Shown one piece after another: positions 1-13,291 of a stretch of DNA of 64,000 bases. A program made the translations under genes and the position numbers. This stretch comes from Ectocarpus siliculosus (Eukaryota > Sar > Phaeophyceae > Ectocarpales > Ectocarpaceae). Numbering within the stretch: position 1 is the first letter of the stretch; the number at the start of each line of letters is the position of its first letter. The notes below the pieces were generated by a model that saw nothing but the letters and a program-made list of their open reading frames with translations, did not search any database and was not told the origin of the DNA. The stretch spans positions 3,346,804 through 3,410,803 of the forward strand of contig FN649728.1 in the NCBI GenBank assembly GCA_000310025.1. The letters are read 5' to 3'.

Positions 1-911
1 CCAAGGGTCCCCCAGGGGTAGCCGAGTGGCCACCGGTGAATTGATGCGTCTTCACAAACCTATCGACGAGAAGGTGAACGCCACCATTTCGGGCACCTTG
101 GTTCGTGCGACAGAGGTGGCAGAGCGTGGTGGGGCGAGTTGCGGGCTGTGGAGAATCGGGTATGGTGTGTAGCTATGAAGACCTAAACGGTACATACAGG
201 TTCGGCGAACGACTTTTCTTGCATAGTATTGTAGCCTACTTTCGTACCGCAGCACTACAAATGTAAGAAAGGACTCAAGTTACCATGTACTGTATACCTA
301 AACTTTCGGATAACAAACTGTTGTCTACCCTCGTCGAGATGTGCATGTTTCGTCATCGCCGCTTACGACACACGCACCATACATTCAGGTTTTCAGGTAC
401 GATAATACGTGTAGCACTACGTTTGTGTTTGTTCCGTCCCATCCAATCTGGCACCAGAGTCTACGATACACCGGTCGGTTTGACGTATCAGCCGGGGTAA
501 CCCAGGCGGAACACACGGGACGCCTGGTAGAAATGGTTGTATATTACTCTCCCACCTTCCCTCCTGGGGTGCTTGCCCAACGCTGTGCAGTGGTTTTCAT
601 TACGAGAAGGGTTCAGCCGTCCCTTACCCTCGTCGACAGTCAAGTTGACTTGAATATACATACGAAGTCAAGTTTTCACTCCAAAGAGGGAATATCGAAT
701 GCACCACCTGCTGTCCGTACGTTTTCGAGGTTACCCACTACACCAACGATGCGAAATATGTACATTGTTTGGTTGCCATGAATACCTATCATCAACCTAC
801 CACGGATTTTTCAGAAGCATCACGCGTCAGCGAAAACGCGTCAACGTACCAAAGTACTCTCGCGACCCCCCGACAACATTCCCCCACGACAATACCCACG
901 AAAACATCAAA
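1..911. other. left-edge region, no supportable gene
   Basis: Short overlapping reading frames only. A frame at the extreme left on the + strand (about 1-170) has coding-like composition and ends in a stop, so it could be the 3' end of a gene outside the window, but it carries no recognisable domain. Bases about 17-33 resemble the D-arm (A box) of a tRNA-Leu or tRNA-Ser gene, but no anticodon or T arm follows. Confidence 0.35.
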
Positions 912-1195
912 TCTTGGCCTTGACAGCCTCGGGTATCTGCAGCCCCGTCGGTACCGTCTGCACCACCTTCTCGAGCTGTACGAGATCGACCACGCGAGGA
1001 GCGCCCGGGTTGCTTTCTTCTCCTCCCCCTACCTGCAGCGTAAGAAAGTATACGTACAACCACAGAGAGACCACCCGTTCGAGATATAACTACAACCACA
1101 GCAGTAGTCGAAGGAGATGTGTTGTTTTAGGCCAATTCCAAGAAGCATATTTCCGATGTGAGTGCCTTGTTGGGTGTTTTCTTCAGGTGTGGCAC
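912..1195 (-). repeat. dispersed copy of a KDM5-like exon B and its upstream intron
   Basis: This 284-bp block aligns end to end, in the same orientation, with 62565-62857. I count about 13 mismatches and one 9-bp indel (the distal copy has an extra tcagcagcg), so roughly 95 % identity. On the minus strand it keeps the CTGCAG acceptor and about 40 codons of the KDM5-like exon (including the run VVQTVPTGLQIPEAVKAK), then reaches a stop two codons past the point where similarity ends. Because intron sequence was copied as well, the event was at DNA level and not through mRNA. No neighbouring exons are present, so it is a gene fragment. I see no target-site duplication at its edges. Confidence 0.9.
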
Positions 1196-3169
1196 ATTTT
1201 ATTGTGAACATGTGAATCTAGATTTTTTTGTCGTGCATACCCCTTGGTTCATCAAAAGCAACCTGCCAACGGCATGACTGAACTCAACCCTCACCCAGGA
1301 GCTAACATTCCCTCCAGTAGGGTTGTTCAAAATCCCAACCCCAAGATTCGACGGGACACTCTCGTGTTCGAGTGAAGTGCAGTTGACGATGGAACTCTTC
1401 CGTTGTCTTCGACGTTGCTATTCATTGGCAATTCATGTCCAAAAAGCTGAACAAAGAGTTCGTAGATTTCTGGGTGTGACTGCAGTTGCTTCACGAGAAA
1501 GTCTCGGCGAAATCGTCAGTGCAGGTCCTATGTAGAGACTGTGAGGTGGTCTTCTTCGTTGGTGATAACGACGAGCAAGGGCCGTTAAATACACTGGCAA
1601 CCATCATTTTCTGGTATCCCATTACATGTTCAACTGGGAGGAGCAGTGCACTGCATTATCATGGTGTTCAAGAAAATGCAGAGAGAGACCGTTTTTCTTG
1701 CCTATGGGAGAGACCCGATAGATGTAGGCGCAGCATTCAGTTCATATGCCTCGGACTTTGAGGTGACTCGAGTTTGCTTTGCCCGAGAAAACGTGCCGCT
1801 CGACAGTTGTTTGTGAACCTATTCGTGGAAACCACAAGCGACCATCTTCATTTGTCGTTTGAAAATGTTACGACGATGGTAATTGACAAAACGTGGCACA
1901 GACGTACAATGTTTGAATCCTACTACTGCGAGTGGTGTTCTGCGAAGGGACATGCAAGATATGTACGGGCGTTCATGAACAGTCATGGAAATCCGCAGAT
2001 GTTCCTATCAATTCTCCGGCGGAATTCAAGTAACCTGTCGTAATAGAAAATACTGTAAATAGTTTATTTACGCCTGATCGTCACCCCACGGCCAACCGAC
2101 GCCCTGGTGGCCGAGAGCTTGGCGAGAACGCGGCGCAGCCGAACTCTCGGAGTGCGGAAACAGAGAGAGAGGGCGATGGAGAGAAAAAGACCGCTCGACC
2201 AATCAGAGGGCGTGGCACCCTTAGAAAGAAGTCGCTCTGGCAGACCGAAATAACTATTGCAAATGTTACGATGCCTGGAAAACCTCCAACCTCTATACTT
2301 CCCTCTAACGGTGCCCCTCAAAATCGGCACCCCCACCATAAAATCAGGCGGTTCAACCTCGTGTAGGGTTAATCTACGTCACGGCGAATACCCACCATAT
2401 TGCACTTCGGTTCTGACTTTTCCGTCAAAAGCATGAAACCCCCATTTCGCATGCGAGAAACAGCTTGCTGTCTAAATCTGATATTCCGGCGGGAGGTACC
2501 TCGGCTTCCACTTGCAGCACGCGCCTTCGCCAATAAACTACTCCTTGGCTACCCACCTACACACAGCACTGGCCAGTCTTGAACTGGCGCGTGGTGCCTA
2601 CCTCCCAAACGTACCGTAAAATGCTCTACCGTACCAGTTGCGCTGTCTTTGATTCTGAAACTGCTGGGGCGTGTGCCCGCTTTTTTCCGTCCTCGTCTTT
2701 CCGACACCTCGTAAAAAAAGTCCGACAACAAACGTCAGAGGAAAGCCTCGACGCGAGCAAAATCCCGGCTGGGAGGAACTCCCTCCAGCCTGCCCGTGGT
2801 TTTGAGTCAACCACCCCCCCCATGTACCGGTCAACGCTAGATACACCTTGACGCATGTTCGTCTCCCGCATCCTACGACACCTAGCCCGGCATGCATTAC
2901 GAGGCCTCAAAACGTCGGGCCTCCGCAAGCAACCCTAGTGGGAGGCATGCACTTCTCTCCCAAGGCCTTCGGAAAAACTGTTTCCGCCGCTCCTCCGGCC
3001 GGCACGTCCAACATCTACCAACAACGTGGAGAGACTGGCGACAGAAGAGGACAAACGGGACGAAGAACACACGCACGCCTCTATCATAGACAGCAGCGAA
3101 CCTCCGGGCCCTCGTAGGAACCTTACCCTCAAGTCTAAGCTCGTAGTAACAATCCTCAAAGCCAACGGA
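1196..3169. other. non-coding region downstream of fabD
   Basis: No exon chain or domain can be supported on either strand. The right part should include the 3' UTR of the minus-strand fabD gene, whose stop codon is at 3170-3172. The many short frames here are fragmented and mutually overlapping. Confidence 0.5.
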
Positions 3170-6097
3170 CTAGACCTCGACGTTGGTCATCTTGGCCTTC
3201 CTGTCGACGCGCTTCAAGATGCCGGCGACCACCTTGCCGGGCCCGCACTCGTAGCCGTACTCGAAGCCCTTCCCCATCACGTTGGCCAGGCTCTGCTCGA
3301 ACTGCACCGGGTTGGTCACCTGACCGGGGGGGGCGCCGCCACGCCACACGGACGGCCAAGGGGCCGAGAGTTGGTGCGGTGTGGCGGGAGAATGAACATG
3401 ATTGCTGGTTTGTACCTACTCCTTCGCTACTTTACAGCCGATGCGACCGTCACGCCGTGAGCAAACGACAAGTGTGTGCCAACGCGAGCGCGTCAATTTT
3501 TCCGGTGCACTCTACAATTGATAGGTATATTTTCCGTGTTCGATATTTCGACCATGCAGCGGCGTGAAAAGGAGAGACGGCCAGCGTCTGCAAGGGAGGA
3601 TTTAGGACCATCTCTGTCTGTCTCTGCCTCTCTCGCTCGTCGATGGAAGCATTCCGTTAACAATTTCTCGAGATTGGCAATCTCCTGGTGTTGTTGGAGA
3701 ACAAAGAGCCGCAGAAAGCTGCCTGTCGTCAAACAGTACTCCGACATCGCACATGCTCCACACGACGCAGCACGACACCCGCCAAGACGAGGCTCGGCCA
3801 AACACACGCGACAAAAATCCGACTCGTCTCGAAACACGTGCAAAACCCTTGCTTCCTACCAAAACCGCACCTGCTTCTTGAGAATGTCCTTGATGACAGC
3901 CGGGTCCGAGTGCGGCTCGGCGTCAACGTTGGACACCACCGGTATCCGTGGCTTCTTCACTTCGATAGAGTCCAGCACCGCACCCAACTGCAACACGAGG
4001 CCGCCGCCCCGCCGACCAAGACAAGAGGGTGAGAAAACAAGAAAAGCGTGAAGCGTGCGGCGTCACCAAGTTGCCGCCAACGTGGGCCACGGTGTACCAG
4101 TACATGTCTATGCAGGTGCACTGTCCGCAGGTGCACTGTCCCGCAGGTGCAGCAGCTGTGAGGAGAAAATCGCGATACCACCCCCCGACTCGAAACCTCA
4201 CCGTGGCGATCATCCCGTTCTGGTTGTATTTTTCGAGGTCAACAGTTCTCGACCGGGAAGAGGCACGACCTTAGTAACGCCAACCGCCGCACCTTATCCA
4301 CGGCCGCCTCCATGAAGTCGGTATGGAAGGCCCCCGCCACCGCGAGCCTGACGGTCATGCGCGCCTTGAAGTCCGGCTTGGCGATCTGCTCCACGACGTC
4401 GCACGCCTTCGAGGAACCCGACACCGCGTAGTTCCCGTTGCACAGGAAGTTGGCGACCTGCGCGCGCCGTTGCGGTGGTGGTGGTGGCGGTGGTCGCGTT
4501 GTAAGTCGGGAAGCAGAGTCGTGCCGCGCGAAAACACGCGGCAGACGACGGGCGACGAGAGAGCAGGAGCAAAAGCACCGGCAGAGAAGTCCTCCACGAC
4601 AGGACTATTCAATTAAATCAAAAGAAGAAAAAACAACGCCTTCTTGGCAGGGGGCAGAGGCACCAACTAAGGACTTGCTTCTCTCAGACCCAAAATCCGT
4701 GCGCGACCAAAATGATGGGCGACTTGTAAGTACAGGCGCAATCTCAAGTAACGAGAGACGTACTGCCTTATACCCGAAAGCCATACAACCCAACACTCAT
4801 AACATATCGCACGCACGACTATTCCTAGAGCCTTGTCGGAAGCAGGCCGCAGGGGTCATGACACAAGAAAGATTATCCGTGTAGGAAGACTGCGTTACAA
4901 ATCTACGTCAGGAATCGCTATCAAAAACGTTATCGGCACGGAGGGGGAGATAGAGGAGCGAGGCAATGCTCGAGAACGAGACCGCCAGGCACACATTCCA
5001 GACGCCGCGCAGGCTCGAAGTTGTTTCGCAAAACAAAATCTTAGCAATGGACGAGAAGAGAGGGAGAGGGGGGAGGGTAAGCCAGGGAGGCGCTTCACAA
5101 TCTCTACCATACAGCCGGATTTGTGCGTTTTCGTGTGTGTCGACCTCAAAATGCCACTGATACAGTAAACAGCGATAGGGCACGTATACCTCTGTTGTTC
5201 TTGATGGAGGAACAAACGAACGCACCCATTTACCTCAAGCGCTTGGTCGCGGGCATGTTGATTGTGTCCGCAAAAGCGCTAAATACAGCAATAACAAAGA
5301 AAAAAAGCACAGCTCGCTGTTGAAAAAATATGTGGGCCTAAAAGAGTACCAACACACTATTTGGGACTAAAACTTGCATACCTGCACTGGCTCCCCCGAC
5401 TCCTTGGCAGCAGCGTCGCAGATTTCTTGCACCTTGTCCGACTTGAGGCCGATGACGCTAACCATGGACCCGTCCGTCGCGTCCGACGCCGCCTGCATCG
5501 CCTCCCCCCTACAGCAGCACATTGCACGAAAACCGCAAACAAATCAGGCACAAGTGCATGCATGCGGAAGGCGGCGGAGAAAAAATAGGAGTCCGCATCA
5601 TCACGGAGAGAGTTTTCCACAGAGCGACGCGAATCATTGTCAGAGAGAAAGACATGCTGGCACGCACACGCACTCGAAAGGAGTTCGTGCGGCACTAAAC
5701 CGTCAGTACTGCAGTCCCTTAGTTCACGGTTCTGTATGGTGATCTTTCCGAGAACGCGCTGAACCCCGAGACCAACATTACGCTCTTCATTCTCGTCTCC
5801 GTCGCTCCCGTGTCAGAGAATCCCGTGGATCAACAAGCCATCCACACTTTTGTTTTTCGCCCCGGAAAAAAACGAACGTCTATTCCTTCACAAGCCGGCG
5901 AGCTCGGTGGACGCTACAACGAAACGAAACCGAAAACACAAACACGCCACCCGCCCCGCCAACACAGACGGGAGAAACCAAAGGATGATGCCTATCGGAT
6001 CACGTGGGACGTTTCGGGTCACGTCGGATGAGATGAGATGACGCCCTTTCTCTGTACGTCTCCTGCTGTAATCAAGCTCAAGCCTAATTCTGCTGTA

Positions 6098-6154
<57 letters not shown>

Positions 6155-9100
6155 TTCGAGCCGCCCGTCCAGGCCAGGCAACAAACAACGGTAGTGGTGG
6201 TCCCCATATACCGCGCTGTAGTGACAAGCAAAAAAACAAAAAGGAAACCGCGGTATATCGCGACCCCGCACTATGGAGCGTTGGGGGAATATATGGGTGT
6301 TGTATGGAAGCCAAATCCCGAGACAAGCGATTGTTACCGCGGTTTATTGGGACCCGCACTACTCGGGACTGCGGTACGGTGTACCGGACCACCACTGTGT
6401 GGCGAACGTGTGTGTGGAACAAAAAAAAATAAAACGGGCCTCGGACAATTTCCCCGGCAAAGAGGAGCCCGTGCTGACGACACCGGCGTGCCCTGATCCA
6501 ACGCCAACACACACGCACACGCATTCTTGTTCTGTTTTCAGTCGCACTTCAGACTGGCGCCTTTTCTTTGGTCAGCCGAGATAGTTAGCCGGGTCGACGC
6601 AAACAATTCATAACAATTAGCGGACACAGAAGTATACTTATAAAGCAATTCCGGTCATTACCTAGGTACTGTTGTTTACGGCAGACCAATACTAAATGAA
6701 TGGACATTTGAGTCGCAATAGGCGCACATACCCATTCACACTTTATGAGCCCTCTCTGTTGTGAAGCCACCAAGGCTAACGTCTTTTGATTGGTCAGACC
6801 GTACCACGCAAACAAACAATAACGACGCAAGAAAAAAATAACAACACACAGACGCACAAAAACAGACACACAGTAGAATCAGACGCACCTCGCCTTGGTC
6901 ACCCTGACACCGTCCTCGAAGGACAGCGCCCCCGCGAAGCAGAGCGCCGAGTACTCCCCGAGGCTCAGCCCCATGGCGCACGTGGCCGCGTCCAGCGCCT
7001 CGTCGCCCTCGTCCGACCTCAGCTTCTCCACCGCCGCCATGGAGCACACGAAGATGGCCGGTTGGCTCACCTCCTGCAGGGCGTACGAGGAGCAAGAGCC
7101 ACGGCACAAACAAAAGAAAAAGCGCATCTGAGAACTGCTGCTGCTGTAGTCTAGAGACCGCAGCGTGCGGCCTGGGAAACGCGATGGTGTCCGTTCTGGG
7201 CCCGGGGTCTCGTTACACGTTTTCGGTACTGCTTGTTTCTTTCACCCAGTTGCAAGCAACGAGGCAAGCAACCACGCAACCAACTAACCAAGCAGGCAGG
7301 CAAGCAGGCAGTCAGGCAAGCAGGCAAGCAGGCAAGCAGGCAAGCACATTACCCGTCTCCGCTTTCTCACCGTCGAGTCGAGAACGTTCTTCGGACCGTT
7401 CTTGCACTTGTCTAGCAAGTCGTACCCCAAGATGGTGCTGGCCTTCTCGAACAGCTCCTTCGCCTTTGGCACCTGGCAAAAATAAAATAAAAATCGTGTT
7501 GTGAAACCGAGCCAATATTTCCGCCACATCACCACGGGAACCAAAGACGAGATCACGGAACGACCAAATCAGTCCGTGAAACATGAAAAACACGAGAGCG
7601 AGACACATGACATATCACCAAGTTGCTATCGTACGGCGTGAGCGTGTGATTCTCGCGGGAACATGACCGCAGAGCGAAAAATATTGCCACCCCAAAACAT
7701 CCGCGGCGACACGTTCTCGAAGACAATCGAGGCCGGAGTTTTTCGACCTCAGGCCCGAGCCAAGCATGCTGCAGACCGGACCAAGAGATTGCACAGCTCT
7801 CACACAGCAATATCTACTGTGGCAGCGGTTCTTGGATTCCCCGCAGATAGACAAGAAGTGCGCACCCAAAGGAAATACGGACATAGTTCGTGTAGGTCTA
7901 CCTCTCTGTCAATGCAGGCTACACCTGCTTCGTCTGCGAGTGCCCTATCTTACGTTAGAATAGGGGACGTGCGGCCATCCTTATTCTCTTGACAGTAGCA
8001 GGGAGGGCGGGAAGGGCGGAGTAGACGACCAAGGTACCGGGGAAGCTGCAGCGCAGATAATCTACAACAAAACGGCCCTCGCCGTTCATGGACGGGACGG
8101 ACTGACCTCGTCGCAGATGCCCGCCGCCATTCCCATGTACTGGGCTCCCTGCCCGGGGAACATGAAGGTGACCTTGCTGTCGTATTCTGCGAAGTCGGTG
8201 TCCGACATGCGCATGCCGGAGCCGCGGCTAGAGACGCCTCTTGCTGCCAATGCGAAACGGCAGCAACAGCAGGAATCACGAGGGAATCCGGGCGTGAAGA
8301 GCAGGCAGTTGTATGGATGATTGAGAGGGCGTCACCTATCAGCAGCACCAGCAACGTCAACAGCACCAGCAAGAGCAATGGCAATAACAAGGTCGGCAGG
8401 ATGGAGAGTTCAGGAGCCAAAATCAAACCGTGGATCAGAGATAGAAGTACACGACACCGCTCAAAAGATCGCGGTTGGGATTCATCCGCACTTTACTCAT
8501 CAATTTGTCGGAGCTTCCGCATGTAACGTAGGACGCGCATCGTTGAGTGGAGATACTGCTGGTGGCGTCGTTCTCCTGGTGGCCACACGGTTGGAAGGTA
8601 TACTTCTCAACATTGTAACAAAAAAACGACGTTGACAACCGTCTTGTTTGTGCACACATGCAGCAGCGACCAGCGCAAAAAAAAAAAATGGAAGATCGGC
8701 CGCACTGCTGCTGCTTTACACTCATACCCTCGCATCACCGCGGGTAACATGTTGGGTGTCGAGAGACGTATAGGTGAAACCACGGACAATATTTGTAAGG
8801 CTGCCTCAGAACACCTCTGAAGACCAAATCAGCCCTCTCTCAGAAGCAGTGTGGCCTACAACGTACCGCTCCATCCCACCAATCACCCGCGGCCTATATA
8901 TGAGTCGAGGCTGGATTGCACATGGACAACATGACTGCTGCTGTACCGCGCGGGCGGGGTCTCTGTATGCGCTGTTCGCTCAGCAGCGCTGTTGGCAAAT
9001 TCCCGCTTCGCGTGTCCTTTCGAAGAAGCGTTCTGTGAGCGAATCGTGCTAGAAGCACAGCACCCAGCAGTACTTTCTTCCAGAGGAAGAATCCCTGTGC

Positions 9101-9758
9101 CTGAGGATCATAGCCCCAGACCCTCTGCGTGGTTGGTCAAGATCCTCTGTGCAAAGAGCGCATTACAGCGGCACATAGCACCGATGTCTTACAAAGCAGG
9201 GGAATCGCCTCTCAGCATGGATTGACCATCATTGCCCTGCTAGGACCACCCCGAACATGTCCATAGCGGCAACAGCAGCAACGGCAAGCTCAGCTCCGCC
9301 GTTGGTGCTAGACATGCTATGTAGCGAACAACCGCTGTCATCTCACCATGCGTCTCAACGGCTCAAACTGCAGCTGCACACCCTCGCTGCCGCCGCGTGT
9401 GTGTGAACATGCGCCCCGGCAGCAGCGTTTTTCGATGCACAGCAGCAGAGAACAATCCAACCTCCACTCGCACGCAGCAGAGCGGCAACTCTCTGTGCTC
9501 TCAAAGCAACAACGACCGCATGTGGCGTGATAGCAGTGCACTGATGTTGCCGAGGATACAGGGGTTATACGCTAACCCCTGCACCGCCTCCGTGTCCCGC
9601 TCCTATATGCACACACGCCAAAAAACAATACCTGCTGCTCTCGCCGCTACCCTGCTCGAGCTTTGCCGACCAACCGCACCAAGCGTCCCCACGAACGCCG
9701 CCGTCCGGCTGCATACTCCGAGCATTGCGGTGGCCGCGAGCAGCGTGCTTGGCGTCAT
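3170..9758 (-). CDS. fabD: malonyl-CoA:ACP transacylase, plastid-targeted
   Basis: Transfers malonyl from CoA to acyl carrier protein for plastid type II fatty-acid synthesis. Exons, 5' to 3' on the minus strand: 9758-9632, 8243-8107, 7472-7371, 7073-6889, 5508-5382, 4457-4293, 3987-3871, 3319-3170. All have GT-AG borders and continuous phase, giving 370 codons (369 aa). Visible family motifs: FMFPGQGAQYMGM near the mature N-terminus; the nucleophile motif GLSLGEYSAL (serine); the arginine in VTKARGEAMQ; the catalytic histidine in GAFHTDFM; TNPVQFEQS; and the C-terminal ECGPGKVVAGILKR. The mature part is about 310 residues, the usual FabD length. Exon 1 encodes a hydrophobic signal peptide ending CSRTAAFV, followed by an Arg/Ser-rich stretch. 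That is the bipartite heterokont plastid presequence (ASAFAP-like, Phe at +1). The ATG at 9756-9758 is chosen because it begins this signal peptide. The first intron is about 1.4 kb, and introns hold CT/GA and CAGGCAAG repeats. Confidence 0.95.
4112..4152. repeat. 15-16-bp tandem repeat, about 2.7 copies
   Basis: Units beginning gcaggtgcactgtcc lie at 4112-4126, 4127-4142 and (partial) 4143-4152, inside the fabD intron between the GAFHTDFM exon and the next exon. The third copy runs into further CAG triplets. Confidence 0.85.
6101..6152. repeat. (CT)n microsatellite in a fabD intron
   Basis: About 26 perfect CT dinucleotides on the + strand, therefore GA on the fabD coding strand, inside the 1.4-kb intron 5509-6888. 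The long Arg-Glu and Ser-Leu reading frames across it are artefacts of the repeat. Confidence 0.98.
7286..7347. repeat. CAGGCAAG minisatellite in a fabD intron
   Basis: Degenerate 4/8-bp tandem array built from cagg and caag, located between fabD exons 7371-7472 and 6889-7073, about 24 bp past the donor site on the coding strand. Read on the minus strand it gives a spurious Cys/Leu-rich peptide. Confidence 0.9.
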
Positions 9759-10775
9759 GCTTTCTTTCCTGCGCGTCCTCTCACCGCCGTCCGCTGCCTC
9801 TCGAAATCCGATGCAGGATGTGAGATGGAAGAGAGTCACCCGTGGTGCCGGGGGGCACAAAGACGAGGCTACTGTACATGATTTACCCCACCCACACATG
9901 GCAAAGAGGGGGCACCGTGATAAAAAATCATGAAACCGTGGGTGGTGGTTGCGGTTGACTGTTGATTGGTTTGAACGTTTGAACACTGACGTCTACATGT
10001 GTATCTCGCCACAGCTTGGCCTTAGGAAGCAGCACAGCGGTCGCGCGTAGGCGAGTAGTCGGGCCGAGCAAAGGAAAGTGCTGTGCGGTGGTGAGGGCCT
10101 GGTGTTGGATGCACTCCCGCTGTTTGTCTTGGCTGCGTTGTTTGGATGTACCGACAAACAAACGCCGTTGTCGACTCGGTAAAAGTCACTCCCAAGTAAA
10201 TGGTGGCGGGTACAATCTCTGCCCCCATCCCTCTCTCGTTTACAGTTTACAGAGCGAAGATTCAGCCATGGGCAATATGGACATTGCGGGAGTTGAACGG
10301 AATCGTCCAGCAGAGTGCGAAATGCGAAAGTTTCCTTTGTGACTACTTCGAAGTATTGAATACAAATGCGGAACGCAAGCCTACATATCTATCTCTCTCT
10401 GTACATATCTACATACATTTGTACACAGACAGCTTTGCAATACATACCACAGCAGTACGTACTTATTATTTTCAAATCTATAGACTATATTTCGAAATGG
10501 GTGGCTGCCTTGCTGTTTAGCGTGCCATTGCTTGCAACTGAACTGTGATTCGAAGGTACATATACTGTAGAGAGAAAGCTCTGCTACTGCTGCAATATGG
10601 TAAGTATAGACTAATACTGTGGCTGGGGTTGAAGAGGTGCAAAATCCAGCCTGACCATCGCTGCAATTTCTCCGATAACACGGTACCGTGCACCCCTTTC
10701 CACTGTCTTTCCAGTCCTTGAGGAAGGCCCGTGCGATCTCCACACAGACGTCCGCGGTCGCACGCCTTGTACGCC
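9759..10775. promoter_or_regulatory. divergent intergenic region (fabD / channel gene)
   Basis: About 1 kb separates the fabD start codon (minus strand, 9758) from the proposed channel start codon (plus strand, 10776), so both promoters and 5' UTRs should lie here. I cannot point to a convincing TATA box or a defined transcription-factor site. A 5' non-coding exon for either gene cannot be excluded. Confidence 0.5.
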
Positions 10776-13226
10776 ATGTCTTCCAAGGTAGTCCCCACGA
10801 CAATCACTACAACTCCTGGAGAGAGCGGCGATCTCACAAAGGAGAGAATGAGCTCGCGATCGCTCGAAAGACTTCTAAGCTCTGTGGAGGGCAGCACCGT
10901 GTTACCGTCCCTTCCTCAATCCCCCCTGGCTTCTTGGAGAGCCAGCGAGGTCCTCTCAGAACCGGACGCAGCCGATGGGAATGCATCGGAGACAGGGCTT
11001 GGGCTGGGGTTGCCAACAGCGAGTGGTGAAGGGGCTGGGGTATCGCTATCTAGCTTGGCATCTACGGCCACGCCACAAGAACGTTATCAACGGGAGGCTG
11101 GCCATTCTACACGGGGGATCTCGATCGGTGATGGTCACCGTATGGGCTCTTCCCTACCAAAGGTGGTTGCACGTGGTTCGGGGAGGCACCAACTCAGTTC
11201 GCCACCGGTCAGCGCTGCGGGGAACTCGGCGGTGAAGCTCAGCACATTAGTCTCGGCACCAGGACCGTCGTCATCAGAGCAAGCGGCAGCAACAGGGGTA
11301 GTGACATCCTCCGGTGGGAAGGCTGACGCCGTTGCTTCTGCAATGTTGTCGCAAGCAGCGTTATTGAAGGCGTCAGGCGCAATCGGCCGTGGCAAAGAGT
11401 GTGAGGTGGCAGACGCAAAGGGAGAGGGACGAGATAAGCGGACTCATCTCCAGCTGCAGACCGTGGCCATGCTTCCTATTTTAGCGAGGCCGCACGTGGC
11501 GTCCTACGCCGAGGAACACAACCAAGACATTTCCGCAGAAATCAACTCTCTGTCAACGGTGCGGTGAAGCCCTGAAGTCGCACGTCAACGGCACCCGTAG
11601 GAAAATGTTCCTTTTCCTACGCCATTTGAAGAAAGCAACGGTGTTTAGTCTACGTGTCTACCACATGTTTGTTTGTAGCTTTTTCGCTACATAGGTGTCG
11701 CTCAAATTGCCAACTGTTTGTTTCAGCAGACGCAAAACACAAGCCGGAGGGATGGACGCTAGACGTTGCGCTTGTTGTGTCATCGATTCGTTCTATTCGA
11801 TTCGTTCACACCGCTCACAGCCCCCACCTTGGCATGCCAAGCAAGCCCAGATGTATCTGTCCGTTGTCATCCTGGATGGCTAATTGACCTGTTGGCGTAT
11901 TCACTGGGAACCCGGAAACGCTGTCGCAATACAGATATCCGCCCACGAAGACGTCGAGGAGGGGACCCGCTTTCTTCTGCAACACGAATCTACGGGAAAG
12001 CTGACGTGGGACATTGTCATGATGATCTTGATCATATTCTCGTCCTTCGTCAATCCCTTGAAGATTGGTGAGGCAAAGAAGACTCGAATGGGTCCTGTTG
12101 TAGTTGTTGCTCCTGTCGTAGCTTTCGTTTCGTTCTTGGTGGCCTTGTTGGTCTGGACGCTTGTGTTCTCGCCCTCGTCCCTCTCCTTGTGCTTGCTCTT
12201 GCCCTTGCTCTTGCTGTTCCTCTCTATTCCCTTCTTCGGCATCCTGCAATCCATCAGATGGTTCTGTTTGCTCAACCCTTTCCCGTCTCGATCAACTAGA
12301 GCACTAGACACAGATACACCCAGAGTTGACCCTAGGATGATCCCTTCATGCCCTGAAGATTTGGTTGGTACAGGTTGCTGGCCGAGATGGGGATATAAGA
12401 TAAGACACAACTTGACATAGCACGCCTTCGTGTACTTTGCAACACGCGTCTCAGACGTCGTACTTGTGCACAAGGTCGGGCGTAGTTGTTTTATTATCCA
12501 TAGGGCTGTCAGCATGGAACGCCAAGGGTGACGCCTGGAAGAAGTCCAGTGCCTCGGTCTTCGAAATAGGACGAGGAATCGCTTTTCGGCCTTGTGCAAC
12601 ACGGACAAGAGTAGGGAGGCGCATGACCAGCCGACTTTGGGCGGCACCTCGCATGACGTTCGTTCGTCAGCAGGTTCTAGAGGCACGTGCGGTTCTCTCG
12701 AGGCCTCGTCGTGTCTCGTCGTACCCGCGTCGAATCAGATCCGGGGTTGCATTGCGTGAAAGCGTCGGTTAGTAAGCGGAGTGTTGTGCTCCCGAGGCGT
12801 GTGGCGGAGAAAACAAACTCTCGTTCTCCAGAGATTCTCCCTCAGAGCCTGTGCACGGGTTTTCTCAATGTACCAGATGGTGCGTGCCATTGGCCGAACT
12901 TATCCCACATCCCACGATTGTCTGTCGAGAGTGACGCCTCGAAGCCGCGCTGCTAACGATCGACACCCACTTGCCCTACCCGCTTCTCCGCGGCCGTTCC
13001 AACGGCCAGGATTTGATATTACCTCTCGAGGAGCTCTTCTGGTTATCGAGGTGCTGGTCGATTTTTCTTTCATCTTTCATATTGGACTCACCTTCCGGAC
13101 TACAGTGATGGACACTGAAACCAAGGAAACCATCACAGACGTCCGAGAGATATCGGCAAGGCAAGGGCGGAAACATGATTTTCCCCCCTTTAGGCCAGAG
13201 TTGGTGCTGGAACTCCGTGTGTGTGT

Positions 13227-13291
<65 letters not shown>

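Noticed and set aside
1-40. tRNA-like D arm at the window edge
   Set aside because: Only an A-box-like stretch; no anticodon stem, T loop or acceptor stem can be paired.
5888-6524. Arg-Glu-rich minus-strand frames
   Set aside because: Created by the (CT)n microsatellite inside a fabD intron.
11901-12686. 261-codon frame on the minus strand
   Set aside because: Overlaps the S1 exon of the channel gene on the opposite strand and has no family signature; treated as a shadow.
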